A DNA stretch of 57,975 nucleotides from Amycolatopsis sp. MtRt-6 (lineage in GTDB: Bacteria > Actinomycetota > Actinomycetes > Mycobacteriales > Pseudonocardiaceae), in assembly GCF_017308975.1 (NCBI RefSeq), contig NZ_JADWPD010000049.1:1-57975 (forward strand), in the 5' to 3' direction. How positions within the stretch are numbered: position 1 is the stretch's first letter; each line of letters begins with the position of its first letter. Shown one piece after another: positions 9,655 to 18,442 of the stretch. The position numbers and the translations under genes are program-made. Under the pieces are notes generated by a model. It had not been told where the DNA came from. It searched no databases and saw only the letters and a program-made list of their open reading frames with translations.

Positions 9655-11010
9655 ATGGGCGGGGCGGTGGACGCGTCCGGCGTGGTCAGCTCCGTGCTGT
9701 CCGGGTACCGGCGCGTGCTCGTCGAGTGCCAACGCTGCGTCACCGGCGATCCCGGCGCGCTGACCGCGGCCTCGCGGCGAGTCGCCGGCCGGGCGGCGGC
9801 CGTTTCGGGCCGGGCGCGGGAAATCGACGAGTCCGCGAAGACCCTGCACGCGGACTGGGACGGCGACGCCTACACGGCGTTCGCGACGGCCTCCGCCGAA
9901 CTCGGCAACGAACTCGCGGACACCGCCGCGAAGCTCGGCGACCAGGCGAATCGGCTCGCCACAGCGGCGCGGCTCGTGCAGTCCGCCGAGGCCGCCGTCG
10001 CCTCGGTGCTCGCCCAGTTCGACCAGTACGCCGCCCAGCTGACCGCCCAGGCCCGCGCGGTGAACTCCGCCGCGGTGGGGGCGTTCATCCAGGCCGCGCG
10101 GCAGCTCGGCGAACAGAGCGTCGCGGCGGCCCGCCAGGTGGTCGACGAGTTCTCCGACGCGCTCGCCGAGCTGTTCCCGCCCGAAGGCGTCGGACGGCTC
10201 GAGCACGAGCTCGGCAAGTGGGCGCGCGGCCCGCTGCACTGGCTCAACGGCGAGCCCATGGACGGCCGGAAGCGGCCGCGGACCGTGCCCTCGTGGTTCG
10301 GCAACTCCGGCTGGAAGAAGCTCACCTGGGACGGCCTCGAAGGCACCCGCGCGCCGAAGAAGGCCGACACGCCGTTCGGGCAGCCGGAACCCGAAGGCGT
10401 CAAGGAAAAGCTCGCCCGCAACACCGAAATCACTTACTACAAGTTCCAGCACGAGCAGGACGGCTGGTCCCCGGGCTACGACGGCAAGATCACGTCGAAG
10501 GGCTGGGACGCCTCCGCGGCCGGGCACGCGGAACTCGCGGCGCTGCACGGCGAAGCCGAGGCCAAGAAGGCGTGGGGCGTCGCCGAAGCGCACGCCAAGG
10601 GCACGGTGTTCGCCGGCGGCGAGGTCAGCGCGTCCGGCACGATCGGCGCGCACGGCGTCGGCGCGCACGCGAACGCTTTCGTGGGCGGGAAGGTCGAGGG
10701 CGAGGTCGCCGCGGACGTCGCCGGCATCGGCGTCGGCGCGAACGGCACGCTGCAGTACGGGCTCGGCGCGCAGCTCGACGCCCAGGCAGTCTACGACGCC
10801 GGGCACCTCAAGGTCAGCTTCAAGGCGGGCGCGGCGCTCGGCCTCGGCCTGGGTGTCGGCGCGAAGATCGACATCGACCTGCCGAAGCTCGGCCACACGA
10901 TCGGCGAGTACGGCGGCGCGGCCGTCGACGCGGTCAGCCACGCGGCTTCGGACGCGGCCGACGCCGTCGGCTCCGCTTGGGACGACGCCGTCGCGTACGT
11001 GGGGCTGTGA
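9655..11010 (+). CDS. WXG100-domain protein with Gly/Ala-rich repetitive C-terminus, 451 aa
   Basis: The N-terminal part (about 1-190) is a long helical bundle with a clear WXG motif in ADWDGDAYTAF. A linker with WARGPLHWLNGEP and PSWFGNSGWKKLTW follows (tryptophan-rich). The C-terminal ~170 residues alternate small residues and G/A/V in amphipathic strands (for example VSASGTIGAHGVGAHANAF), then a short helix. The repeat pattern suggests a membrane-active or surface beta structure. It is probably the main exported effector of the locus. The start overlaps nothing; the previous stop lies 3 bases upstream. Confidence 0.7.
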   Translation: MGGAVDASGVVSSVLSGYRRVLVECQRCVTGDPGALTAASRRVAGRAAAVSGRAREIDESAKTLHADWDGDAYTAFATASAELGNELADTAAKLGDQANRLATAARLVQSAEAAVASVLAQFDQYAAQLTAQARAVNSAAVGAFIQAARQLGEQSVAAARQVVDEFSDALAELFPPEGVGRLEHELGKWARGPLHWLNGEPMDGRKRPRTVPSWFGNSGWKKLTWDGLEGTRAPKKADTPFGQPEPEGVKEKLARNTEITYYKFQHEQDGWSPGYDGKITSKGWDASAAGHAELAALHGEAEAKKAWGVAEAHAKGTVFAGGEVSASGTIGAHGVGAHANAFVGGKVEGEVAADVAGIGVGANGTLQYGLGAQLDAQAVYDAGHLKVSFKAGAALGLGLGVGAKIDIDLPKLGHTIGEYGGAAVDAVSHAASDAADAVGSAWDDAVAYVGL

Positions 11011-11480
11011 TGACGCTTCCCCTCGACTTCGTGATCCCGGACGGCTGGACCGCCGTCGACCCGGGCGGCTCGGGCGCGGTGTTCGTCGCCGTGCACGACG
11101 CCGCACCGGGCGAGTTCGTCCCGAACATCACCGTGAGCGTGCAGCAGCGGCCGGACGACACGACTCTCGACGCCATCGCCGACGAAGCCGTCGAACGGCT
11201 TTCGCGGACGCTGGCCGGGATCGAGCTGCTGAGCCGCCGCGATGTCGGCGACCCGGCCGCCCCCGCCGTCACGCAGCTGCTGCGCCTGCGCACCGGCGAA
11301 GGCACCGAGCTGATCCAGACCCAGGTGCACCTGACGGTCCCCGGCGCCACGCCGGTGGAGCGGCTGGTGCTGGAGCTCGTCTGCACGGCCGCGCCCGCGA
11401 CCGCCCGGCGGCTCGCACCCGGATTCCAGCGGTTCGTGGCGAGCGTCCACGTCCGCCAGCACGAAGGGAAGCAACAGTGA
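11010..11480 (+). CDS. LpqN/DUF1795-like small protein of the T7SS operon
   Basis: 156 residues, ATG sharing one base with the previous stop. The sequence (LDFVIPDGWTAVDP...VQQRPDDTTLDAIADEAVERL) follows the PsbP-like fold layout of LpqN and DUF1795 proteins, here without a signal peptide or lipobox. Mycobacterial LpqN is a lipoprotein; a cytosolic version inside an ESX operon could act as a chaperone, which is inference. It overlaps the next gene by four bases (GTGA). Confidence 0.6.
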   Translation: MTLPLDFVIPDGWTAVDPGGSGAVFVAVHDAAPGEFVPNITVSVQQRPDDTTLDAIADEAVERLSRTLAGIELLSRRDVGDPAAPAVTQLLRLRTGEGTELIQTQVHLTVPGATPVERLVLELVCTAAPATARRLAPGFQRFVASVHVRQHEGKQQ

Positions 11481-11797
11481 CCGATCCGTACGCGGTGCCC
11501 GACATGGACGAGCTCCTCGCCCAGGTGCGCAAGCAGACCGAAGAGGTCCAGCGGATCCAGCGCACGGTCGAGGCGATGGAGGTCAAGGCGCACTCGCGGC
11601 AGAACGAGGTCACCGTCACCCTCCGCGGCGACGGCCGCTTCACCTCGATCGACATCGACCCCCGCGCGATCCGCGAGTACGACGCCCGCAACCTCTCGGA
11701 GATCGTCCTGGAGGCGGTGAACGCCGGGCTGCAGAAGCTCGCCGAGGCCTCGAGCGCCAAGTTCGCGCCGGTCATCGCGGCCGCGAAAGACGTCTGA
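11477..11797 (+). CDS. YbaB/EbfC family protein (EspL-like)
   Basis: 106 residues from a GTG that overlaps the upstream stop. The pattern is typical of YbaB/EbfC: an N-terminal coiled helix (MDELLAQVRKQTEEVQRIQRT), a central VTVTLRGDGRFTSIDIDP strand pair and a C-terminal helix. YbaB proteins are small nucleoid-associated dimers. In mycobacterial ESX-1 the same family is represented by EspL, which stabilises secretion components, so an ESX-related role is more likely here than general DNA binding. It overlaps eccD by one base. Confidence 0.75.
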   Translation: MTDPYAVPDMDELLAQVRKQTEEVQRIQRTVEAMEVKAHSRQNEVTVTLRGDGRFTSIDIDPRAIREYDARNLSEIVLEAVNAGLQKLAEASSAKFAPVIAAAKDV

Positions 11798-13167
11798 TGA
11801 CGGCGTCTTTGACCGGGACGACCCGCCGGGTCACGGTGGTCACGCCGCGGGCCCGCGTCGACGTCGCCCTGCCCCAGCAGTCGACGTTCGCCGAGCTGGT
11901 GCCGCAGCTCGTGCGGCTGGCCGGCGCCTCCGGGCAGGCGTCGGCCGAGCACCCCGGCTGGGTGCTGTCGAGGCTGGGCGGCGCGCCACTGGCGCTGGGC
12001 CTGAGCGTCGCCGCCGCCCAGATCCGGGACGGCGAAGTGCTGCACCTGACCCCGCGGGAGCGCCCGCGGGGTCCGCTGCTGTTCGACGACGTCGTCGACT
12101 CGATCGCCGGTGTCGCCGACACCTCCGGCGGCTGGGGCCCCGCGGTGGCCCGGCGGTCCGGGCTGGTCGCGGCGGTCGTGCTGCTGCTGGCGGGCGGCTT
12201 GCTGGTGCAGGCGGCGGCGTCGGGCAGCGTCCTGGCCCCGATCGGGACGGGGCTGCTGGCGTTGGTGCTGCTGCTCGGCGGCGGCGCGCTGAGCCGCGCG
12301 TACGGCGACGCCGAGGCGGGCGCGGCCGGTTCGCTGGCCGGCGTCGGCGTGGCGCTGCTGGCCGGGATGTCGGTGCTGCCACCGCATCCGCTGTTTTCCC
12401 TGTCGGCAGGACCGCTGGCCGCGGGCTTCGCGGCGGTGACGGTGTACGGCGTGCTGGCGGCGGTCTCGGTGGCGGATCGCCTGCCGTGGTTCGTGGCGAT
12501 CACGGGCGCGGCGGGCTTCGGCGCGGTGACGACCGGGGTCGTGCTCCTGGCCGGCGTCTCCGCTGCTTCGGCCGCGGCGGTGGTGGCAGTGCTGGCTACG
12601 GCATTGGCGGCGGTGGCCCCGATGCTGGCGTTGCGCCTGGCCCGGCTGCCGCTGCCCCGGGTGCCGGACGACATGGCGGCGTTCCGCGCGGACGAACAGC
12701 CGTCGCTGGGCACGGAGATGATCGGCCGGACGTCCCGGGCGCAGGCGGTCCTGACGGGACTGCTGGTGGCGCTGGGTCTGGTGGTGCTGGCCGGTGCGGT
12801 GGTGCTCGCTTCCGGCGGTCCGTGGGAAGCCGGGCTGGCCGGTTTGCTCGGCCTGGCGTGGATCCTGCGGTCGCGCTCGTACGCGGGCCGGGCGCAACGG
12901 CTGGTGCTGGTGGGCTTCGGCGTCCCGGCGCTGGTGTGCGCGGGGGTGTGGCTGGTCGCCTCGGGCAACCGCACGGCGGTGTTCGCGGCCGGGTGCGCGG
13001 TCGTCCTGGCGGCGGTCGTCTGCCTGGTGTACGCGACGCGGGTGGCGCGCGGACTGCGTTCGCCCTACTGGTCACGGCTGCTGGACGTGACGGAGTTCCT
13101 GGTGCTGCTGTCACTGGTGCCGGTGGTCGGCATGATCGCCGGGGTGTACGAAGCCGTTCGCGGCTGA
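11797..13167 (+). CDS. eccD: Type VII secretion membrane channel protein EccD
   Basis: 456 residues, ATG overlapping the previous stop (TGATG). The first ~90 residues form the ubiquitin-like cytoplasmic domain of EccD (RRVTVVTPRARVDVALP...). About eleven hydrophobic helices follow from residue ~125 to the end, rich in Leu/Val/Ala/Gly. In ESX complexes two EccD copies per protomer line the inner-membrane vestibule. Placement at the end of the substrate operon couples channel and cargo expression. Confidence 0.9.
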   Translation: MTASLTGTTRRVTVVTPRARVDVALPQQSTFAELVPQLVRLAGASGQASAEHPGWVLSRLGGAPLALGLSVAAAQIRDGEVLHLTPRERPRGPLLFDDVVDSIAGVADTSGGWGPAVARRSGLVAAVVLLLAGGLLVQAAASGSVLAPIGTGLLALVLLLGGGALSRAYGDAEAGAAGSLAGVGVALLAGMSVLPPHPLFSLSAGPLAAGFAAVTVYGVLAAVSVADRLPWFVAITGAAGFGAVTTGVVLLAGVSAASAAAVVAVLATALAAVAPMLALRLARLPLPRVPDDMAAFRADEQPSLGTEMIGRTSRAQAVLTGLLVALGLVVLAGAVVLASGGPWEAGLAGLLGLAWILRSRSYAGRAQRLVLVGFGVPALVCAGVWLVASGNRTAVFAAGCAVVLAAVVCLVYATRVARGLRSPYWSRLLDVTEFLVLLSLVPVVGMIAGVYEAVRG

Positions 13168-13173
13168 CCGCGC

Positions 13174-13737
13174 TCAGCGCTTCGTCTCGTACCTGGTCGC
13201 CAGCACCCCGCCGGGGAACATCCGCGTGTCCACCAGGTCCAGGTCCACCTGGCCGGCCATCGCGGAGAAGAACGGCGTGCCGCCGCCCACCAGCACCGGA
13301 TGGGTGACGATCTCGTACTCGTCGACCAGCCCGGCCCGCATGGCGGCGGCGCCGAGCGCCGCCCCGCCGACCCGCATCGGCTCGCCGTCCCCGGCCTTGA
13401 GCCGGGTGATCTCCTCGACCGCGTCACCGGTGACCACCCGGGTGTTCCAGCCGGCCTCGCCGATCGTCGAGGAGAACACCACCTTCGGCGTGTCCCGCCA
13501 GTTCCGCGCGAACTCGGCCTGCGCCGGGGTGGCGTCCGGCTGCCGGTCGCCGGTCGGCCAGTAGGCGCTCATGGTCTCCCACAGCTTTCGCCCGTACAGG
13601 AACAGGCCGATGGCCCGCTCCCGGTCCAGCCACCACTGGAACAGCTCGTCGCTGCGCACGCTCCAGGCGATGTCGCCGTCCGGCGCGGCGATGTAGCCGT
13701 CCAGGGACAGGTTCATGCCGTAGACCAGTTTCCGCAT
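13174..13737 (-). CDS. Dihydrofolate reductase-family (RibD C-terminal-like) protein
   Basis: 187 residues starting MRKLVYGMNLSLDGYIAAPDGD, the classic opening of the RibD-C/DHFR-like family, with FLYGRKLWE, KVVFSSTI and a GGAALGAAAMRAGLVDEYE nucleotide-site block. These are NAD(P)H-linked oxidoreductases of unknown substrate. Its 3' end faces eccD, 6 bases away. A paralogue lies at 35574-36146. Start ATG at 13737 has only a weak ribosome site. Confidence 0.8.
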   Translation of the reverse strand: MRKLVYGMNLSLDGYIAAPDGDIAWSVRSDELFQWWLDRERAIGLFLYGRKLWETMSAYWPTGDRQPDATPAQAEFARNWRDTPKVVFSSTIGEAGWNTRVVTGDAVEEITRLKAGDGEPMRVGGAALGAAAMRAGLVDEYEIVTHPVLVGGGTPFFSAMAGQVDLDLVDTRMFPGGVLATRYETKR

Positions 13738-13783
13738 GGTGCCAGGCCTTTCCGTACCGTCGATGGTTTCGACTGAAAGTTAC

Positions 13784-13813
13784 TTGACTGTGCCACAAGG
13801 ACACTGTTAAGAC
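13784..13813 (+). promoter_or_regulatory. Likely promoter of the GH30 gene
   Basis: TTGACT at 13784-13789 and a -10-like TTAAGA at 13807-13812 are separated by 17 bases. The palindrome at 13820-13831 lies at the expected transcription start, so a bound repressor would block initiation. Confidence 0.45.
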
Positions 13814-13819
13814 TCGTTC

Positions 13820-13831
13820 GGGAGCGCTCCC
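13820..13831. promoter_or_regulatory. CebR/LacI-type operator
   Basis: A perfect 12-bp palindrome GGGAGCGCTCCC, flanked by C and A. The Streptomyces CebR operator is TGGGAGCGCTCCCA, so 13 of 14 bases agree. It lies 34 bases before the GH30 start and just after the -10-like element, as for sugar-responsive repression. No LacI gene is in the window. Confidence 0.7.
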
Positions 13832-13864
13832 AGGCTGTTCGCCAGTCGACTCCAGGGAGATGCC

Positions 13865-15130
13865 ATGACACCACGTCGAGACCGGTCCGAGAACGCGGGA
13901 TGGCCGCTGAGCCGGCGGACCGTGCTGGCGGCGGGCGCCGCACTGCCGGTGCTGGCGGTGGGAACACCGGCCGCGGCGGCCACCACCGTGGTCGTCGAGC
14001 CGTCGAACGTGCAGCAGACGATCCTGGGCTTCGGCGGGATGAACCACACCGCCTGGATCAGCGACCTCACCGCCGCCCAGCGTGAGACGGCGTTCGGCAA
14101 CGGCGCGAACCAGCTGGGGTTCACCGTGCTGCGCATCCCCGTCCACGAGAACCGCGCCAACTGGAGCCGCGAGGTCGCCACGGCCCGGCGGGCGAGCGAG
14201 CTCGGGGCCAAGGTCATCGCCTCGCCGTGGAACCCGCCTGCCTCGATGACCGAAAGCTTCTCCGGCGGCAAGCGGCTGAAGTACGGTTCCTACGGCGCCT
14301 ATGCCCAGCACCTGAACGACTTCACCGCGTTCATGGCGGGCAACGGCGTGAACCTGTACGGCATCTCGGTCCAGAACGAGCCGGACTACGCGCACGACTG
14401 GACAGCGTGGACGGCCGCCGAGATCGTCCGGTTCCTGCGCGAGAACGCCGGCTCGCTCACCACCCGCGTCATCGCGCCCGAGTCGTTCCAGTACCGCAAG
14501 AACATGTCCGACCCGATCCTCAACGACCCTGTTGCACTGGCCAATGTGGACATTCTCGGCGCGCACCTCTACGGCACCCCGTCCGGGAGCCTGCCCTACC
14601 CGCTCTTCCAGCAGAAGGGCGGCGGCAAGGAGCTGTGGATGACGGAGGTGTACCACCCCAACAGCACCGATTCGGCCGACCTGTGGCCGCAGGCGCTCGA
14701 CGTCGGCGAGCACATCCACCGCGCGTTGGTGGACGGCCGGTTCCAGACCTATGTGTGGTGGTACATCCGCCGGTCGTACGGGCCGATGCGCGAGGATGGG
14801 CAGATCAGCAAGCGGGGGGCCTGCATGGCGCACTTCGCCAAGTGGGTCCGGCCTGGTTATCAACGGGTCACCGCTACCGCGAACCCGCAGGCCAATGTTT
14901 ATGTCTCGGCGTTCAAGAGCGGGGCTCGGGTTGTTCTTGTTGCCGTCAACAAGAACACCGCGGCGGCCGACCTCGCGGTCACGATCCGGGGCACCGGTTC
15001 CGCGACCGCCCCGACCTGGGTGACCAGTGCTGGTGCGACGCTCGCGCGCTCCACCGACGTCACCGTCTCGAATGGAGCGTTCAACGCTCAGCTGCCTGCG
15101 CGCAGCATTCGGACGTTCGTCGTGAACTGA
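13865..15130 (+). CDS. Secreted GH30 glycoside hydrolase (glucuronoxylanase-like)
   Basis: 421 residues. A Tat-type leader (SRRTVLAAG, then a hydrophobic stretch ending AAAA near residue 39) directs export. The catalytic domain starts with TILGFGGMNHTAWI and shows the GH30 acid/base in SVQNEPDY (E172) and nucleophile in WMTEVY (E261), plus the YIRRSYGP segment whose arginine is typical of xylan-specific GH30 subfamily 8. A short beta domain closes the protein. Likely role: cleavage of plant xylan outside the cell, repressed through the operator upstream. The gene interrupts the T7SS locus, with its stop 1 base from that of eccE. Confidence 0.85.
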   Translation: MTPRRDRSENAGWPLSRRTVLAAGAALPVLAVGTPAAAATTVVVEPSNVQQTILGFGGMNHTAWISDLTAAQRETAFGNGANQLGFTVLRIPVHENRANWSREVATARRASELGAKVIASPWNPPASMTESFSGGKRLKYGSYGAYAQHLNDFTAFMAGNGVNLYGISVQNEPDYAHDWTAWTAAEIVRFLRENAGSLTTRVIAPESFQYRKNMSDPILNDPVALANVDILGAHLYGTPSGSLPYPLFQQKGGGKELWMTEVYHPNSTDSADLWPQALDVGEHIHRALVDGRFQTYVWWYIRRSYGPMREDGQISKRGACMAHFAKWVRPGYQRVTATANPQANVYVSAFKSGARVVLVAVNKNTAAADLAVTIRGTGSATAPTWVTSAGATLARSTDVTVSNGAFNAQLPARSIRTFVVN

Positions 15131-15131
15131 A

Positions 15132-16172
15132 TCAGCCGTCCAGGGCGAGGGGGAGGGTGCGGCGCACGCCGGCGCCGTGGCGGCCGTGCAGCGGGATCAC
15201 CGAGGGAGGCACGGGAACCGGCGCACCCGCCCGTGCCCCCACCCGGATCGTCACCTCCGCCTTCTCCTTGCCGCCCGGGGTCCTCGTCAGCGTGTACGAC
15301 GTCGCCGTGAACACCGCGCCCGGGACCGCCAGGTCCAGTACCCGCGGTGACCGTGGGCGGAAGCACGCCTGGGCCGCTGTTCCCCACGTCCACGACTTCC
15401 ACCGGTCGGGAGCGCCGGAAGGCGGCCCTTGGACGCCCAGTGCCACCCGCAGCTCCTTGGCCAGCTCGCCGGCCTCCAGGACCGTGCTCTGGTAGCCGGC
15501 CTCGGCCAGTGTGCCCATCAGGCTCAACGCCGCCGATGCCGTGCTCCGCAGTGCGCCGAGGTCGCCGCCGCCGCGGGCCAGTGCGGCTATCGGGGCCTCG
15601 TCCGGGCGGTAGCGGACCGCCAGCCAGCGCACCCTCAGCACCTGGTCGCCGCGCGGGATCGCCCATGTCAGCAACTGGGCCGACGCCAACGGGATGTCCG
15701 TCCGCCGGTAGGCCGCGTGCAGGGCGTCCACTATCGGTCCCGGCGCGCCCGGCCCGGGCGTCAGCCGCACCAGTGCGCTCCAGCCGCCGTCGATCTCCGC
15801 GACGCCGAAGCGGTTGCCCGCGCGGTCGACGTGCTGGCGGACCTTCACCGGCCCGGCCACGCAGTGCAGCGGGTCCGGGCTGTCGCGGCGGGTGTCGTGA
15901 CGGCGCAACCGGAAGCCCGTCCACGTCAGCGCCCAGCCCGCCAGGTGCCGGCCCGCGAAGCGCACCGACGTCAGCAGCACCACCAACCCCGCGGCCACGC
16001 TCACGCCGATCCGCGCCGGCTGCGTGACGCCGTCGACGAGCCACGCGAGCAGCACGGCGATCGCGGCGATCTCCCACAGCGCGGCCTGCAGCGGCCGGAT
16101 CGGCAGCAGCCACGGCAGCGGCGCCGACGCGGGCCGAGACGGTGCCGGGCGGACAGCGGTATCGACGGACAC
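15132..16172 (-). CDS. eccE: Type VII secretion protein EccE
   Basis: 346 residues from a GTG with a GGGGAAAGGGGAG ribosome site. Two membrane helices (about 25-75) are followed by a cytosolic domain with the EccE-like WSALVRLTPG and DIPLASAQLLTW strands. EccE sits at the periphery of the ESX membrane complex. The family is poorly conserved, so the call leans on the two-helix layout and the neighbouring eccB. Divergent from eccB with a 141-bp intergenic region. Confidence 0.85.
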   Translation of the reverse strand: MSVDTAVRPAPSRPASAPLPWLLPIRPLQAALWEIAAIAVLLAWLVDGVTQPARIGVSVAAGLVVLLTSVRFAGRHLAGWALTWTGFRLRRHDTRRDSPDPLHCVAGPVKVRQHVDRAGNRFGVAEIDGGWSALVRLTPGPGAPGPIVDALHAAYRRTDIPLASAQLLTWAIPRGDQVLRVRWLAVRYRPDEAPIAALARGGGDLGALRSTASAALSLMGTLAEAGYQSTVLEAGELAKELRVALGVQGPPSGAPDRWKSWTWGTAAQACFRPRSPRVLDLAVPGAVFTATSYTLTRTPGGKEKAEVTIRVGARAGAPVPVPPSVIPLHGRHGAGVRRTLPLALDG

Positions 16173-16313
16173 GGGCTCCCCTTTCCCCGGCCCTCGACGC
16201 TACTGCCTGCCCGGATACCGCGTGGGCGTAAAAATTACCCTCGCCGCCCCCTGATCCGGTGCCTAGCATCGGCTGCTCGGAGGGTCGACGCACACAGCCG
16301 GGGGCACAGCAGC

Positions 16314-17735
16314 GTGTGGACGCAGCGGGACCAGATCCAGGCGTACCAGTTCCTCCGCCGCAGGCTCGTTTCCGCGCTCGTCGCCGCCGACGCCAACCAC
16401 CCCGTCTCGCCGAGCCGGCGGCTCGTGCTCGGCACCGTCCTCGGCGTCGTGGCCGCCCTGCTGATCACCGCCGTCTTCGGCATCATCGGCCTGCTGAACC
16501 CCTCCGGTGGCAAGGACTGGCTGGCCGGCGGCAAGGTGATCGTCGAAGAAGGGACCGGCGCGCGGTTCGTGCTCGGCGCCGACGGTGTGCTGCACCCGGT
16601 GCTCAACTACGCGTCCGCGCGGCTGCTGGCCGGCGGCACCGGCGACGCGACCGTGACCGTCTCGCCGGCCAACCTCGGCAAGGCGGGCCGTGGCAACCAG
16701 ATCGGCATTCCCGGCGCCCCGGATTCCCTTCCGCTGAAGACCGCGCTCGTGACGACGCCGTGGACGAGCTGCAGCCGGACCACCCGGGACGCGCCCGCGT
16801 CGGCCGAGCCGCGCACCGCCGTCCTGCTGGCCGCGCCCGCCTCCGGCGTCGAGCTGCCGCGGGACCAGGGTGTGATCGCGCGGCTGCCGCAGGGGGAACG
16901 GTTCCTGCTCGCCGGCGGCCGCCGCTACCGGCTGAGCGACGAAGCCGCGACCGCGCTGCAGTTCGACAGCTACCCGGCGATCGCGGTGTCGTCGCGGTGG
17001 CTCGACACCGTCCCGGCCGGGCGCGACCTCACCGCGCTGCCGGTCGACGGCGCCGGTGACCCGGGGCCCGCGGTGGGGGGCCGCGGCACCCGCGTCGGCG
17101 AAGTCCTCGCCGTCGTCGACGCGCTGGCCGCGCCGGGCACCGCCGCGTCGTACTACCTGGTCCGCCGGGATGGCCTGGAGCCGGTCGGGCAGACCGAGGC
17201 GAGCCTGCTGGTGACGACGGAGGCCAACGCCGCCGCCTACCCCGGGCCGCCCGCGCCGGTGGAGGTCCGCGCCGCCGACGTCGCCGCGGTCGCGAAGGTC
17301 GGCGCGTCGCGGGCCGGCGGTGCCGATCCGGCCGCCTACCCGGACCGCATCCCGGGCAAGGCGCCGATCACCGGGAACTCCGTGGCGCTGTGCGTTCAGG
17401 GCAGCCGGTTGCTCGTTTCGGCCGAATTTCCGCTTCCCGTTGGTGCCCAGGCAATCCAGGTCGCCACCCGGACCGAAGCAAGGGTGGCGGACGAGGTGTT
17501 CGTGCCTCCCTCGGGGGGAGCCGTCGTCGTCGAAGCCGGTTCGGTCACCACGTACCTCGTGACCGACACGGGCCGGAAGTACCCGGTGGTGAACGCGCAG
17601 GCCTTGGCCTCGCTCGGCTATGGAGGCGTAGCCGCACCGCCGGTCGCAGGTAGTTTGCTGGCATTGGTGCCGACGGGCCCCGCGCTGGACCCGGCCACGG
17701 CCGGGCGGCCGGCTCCGTCGGGTGGAACGGGGTGA
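16314..17735 (+). CDS. eccB: Type VII secretion protein EccB
   Basis: 473 residues from a GTG start. The opening WTQRDQIQAYQFLRRRLVSAL is the EccB signature. One membrane helix (about 37-61) precedes a large extracytoplasmic domain. Cysteines C153 and C360 match in spacing the single disulfide of mycobacterial EccB. The C-terminus is proline/glycine-rich. EccB forms the periplasmic part of the ESX channel. Its stop overlaps the next start (GTGA), so the response regulator behind it is translationally coupled. Confidence 0.92.
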   Translation: MWTQRDQIQAYQFLRRRLVSALVAADANHPVSPSRRLVLGTVLGVVAALLITAVFGIIGLLNPSGGKDWLAGGKVIVEEGTGARFVLGADGVLHPVLNYASARLLAGGTGDATVTVSPANLGKAGRGNQIGIPGAPDSLPLKTALVTTPWTSCSRTTRDAPASAEPRTAVLLAAPASGVELPRDQGVIARLPQGERFLLAGGRRYRLSDEAATALQFDSYPAIAVSSRWLDTVPAGRDLTALPVDGAGDPGPAVGGRGTRVGEVLAVVDALAAPGTAASYYLVRRDGLEPVGQTEASLLVTTEANAAAYPGPPAPVEVRAADVAAVAKVGASRAGGADPAAYPDRIPGKAPITGNSVALCVQGSRLLVSAEFPLPVGAQAIQVATRTEARVADEVFVPPSGGAVVVEAGSVTTYLVTDTGRKYPVVNAQALASLGYGGVAAPPVAGSLLALVPTGPALDPATAGRPAPSGGTG

Positions 17736-18442
17736 AAGTCGTGCACATGACAGAAGAGCGTCCGACCGAGGGTGAACTGGGCCAGGGGCGGGTCCGGGTC
17801 GCGGTCATCGAAGACCACCCGCTGTACCGCGTCTCCGTCGAACGCGTGCTGGCCGAAGCCGACTTCGTCGAGCTGGGCGCGGTCGTCGATTCGGTCGCCC
17901 GGTTCCACGTGCACCGGCAGCCGCCGGGCAGCGTGGTCCTGCTCGACCTGGGCCTGCCGGGCGTCGCGGGGGCGGCGGCCGTGCTGGAGGTGTGCGAGCT
18001 CGGGCACCACGTGCTCGTGGTTTCCGCGCAGGCGGAACCGGAGGTCGTGCTGGGAGCGATCGCGGCGGGGGCGCGCGGGTTCCTGTCGAAGGACGTCGAC
18101 GCCGACGAGCTGCTGATCGCGATCAAGACGGTGGCCGGCGGCGGCGCGTACGTCTCGGCTGTGGTCGCCGGGATGATCATGAAGGACAACGCCGACCGGC
18201 CCGCCGTGGGCGCCGAAGCCGAGCTGTCCCCGCGCGAGGAGCAGGTGCTGCGGCTGGTGGCGGCGGGGGAGCGGGACGTCGACATCGCGCTGATCCTCGG
18301 CATCGGCGTCCGGACGGTCCGCGGCTACCTGGACCGCATCCGCGACAAGACGGGGGAACGGCGGCGGCCGGGCCTGGTCAAGGAGGCCATCCGGCGTGGC
18401 CTGATCGGCGAGGCCGGTCCCCGGCGCGGCGGCCGCAAATGA
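17732..18442 (+). CDS. LuxR/NarL-type response regulator 1 coupled to eccB
   Basis: 236 residues from GTG 17732 (ATG 17747 is the alternative). The receiver domain has the acidic pair in VIEDHPLYR, the phospho-acceptor at about D72 in LLDLGLPG and the conserved K in LSKDVD. The C-terminal HTH is LuxR-like (LSPREEQVLRLVAAGERDVDIALILGI...TVRGYLDRI). No histidine kinase lies nearby. Coupling to eccB suggests it controls, or is controlled with, the T7SS. It overlaps the next gene by four bases. Confidence 0.88.
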   Translation: MKVVHMTEERPTEGELGQGRVRVAVIEDHPLYRVSVERVLAEADFVELGAVVDSVARFHVHRQPPGSVVLLDLGLPGVAGAAAVLEVCELGHHVLVVSAQAEPEVVLGAIAAGARGFLSKDVDADELLIAIKTVAGGGAYVSAVVAGMIMKDNADRPAVGAEAELSPREEQVLRLVAAGERDVDIALILGIGVRTVRGYLDRIRDKTGERRRPGLVKEAIRRGLIGEAGPRRGGRK

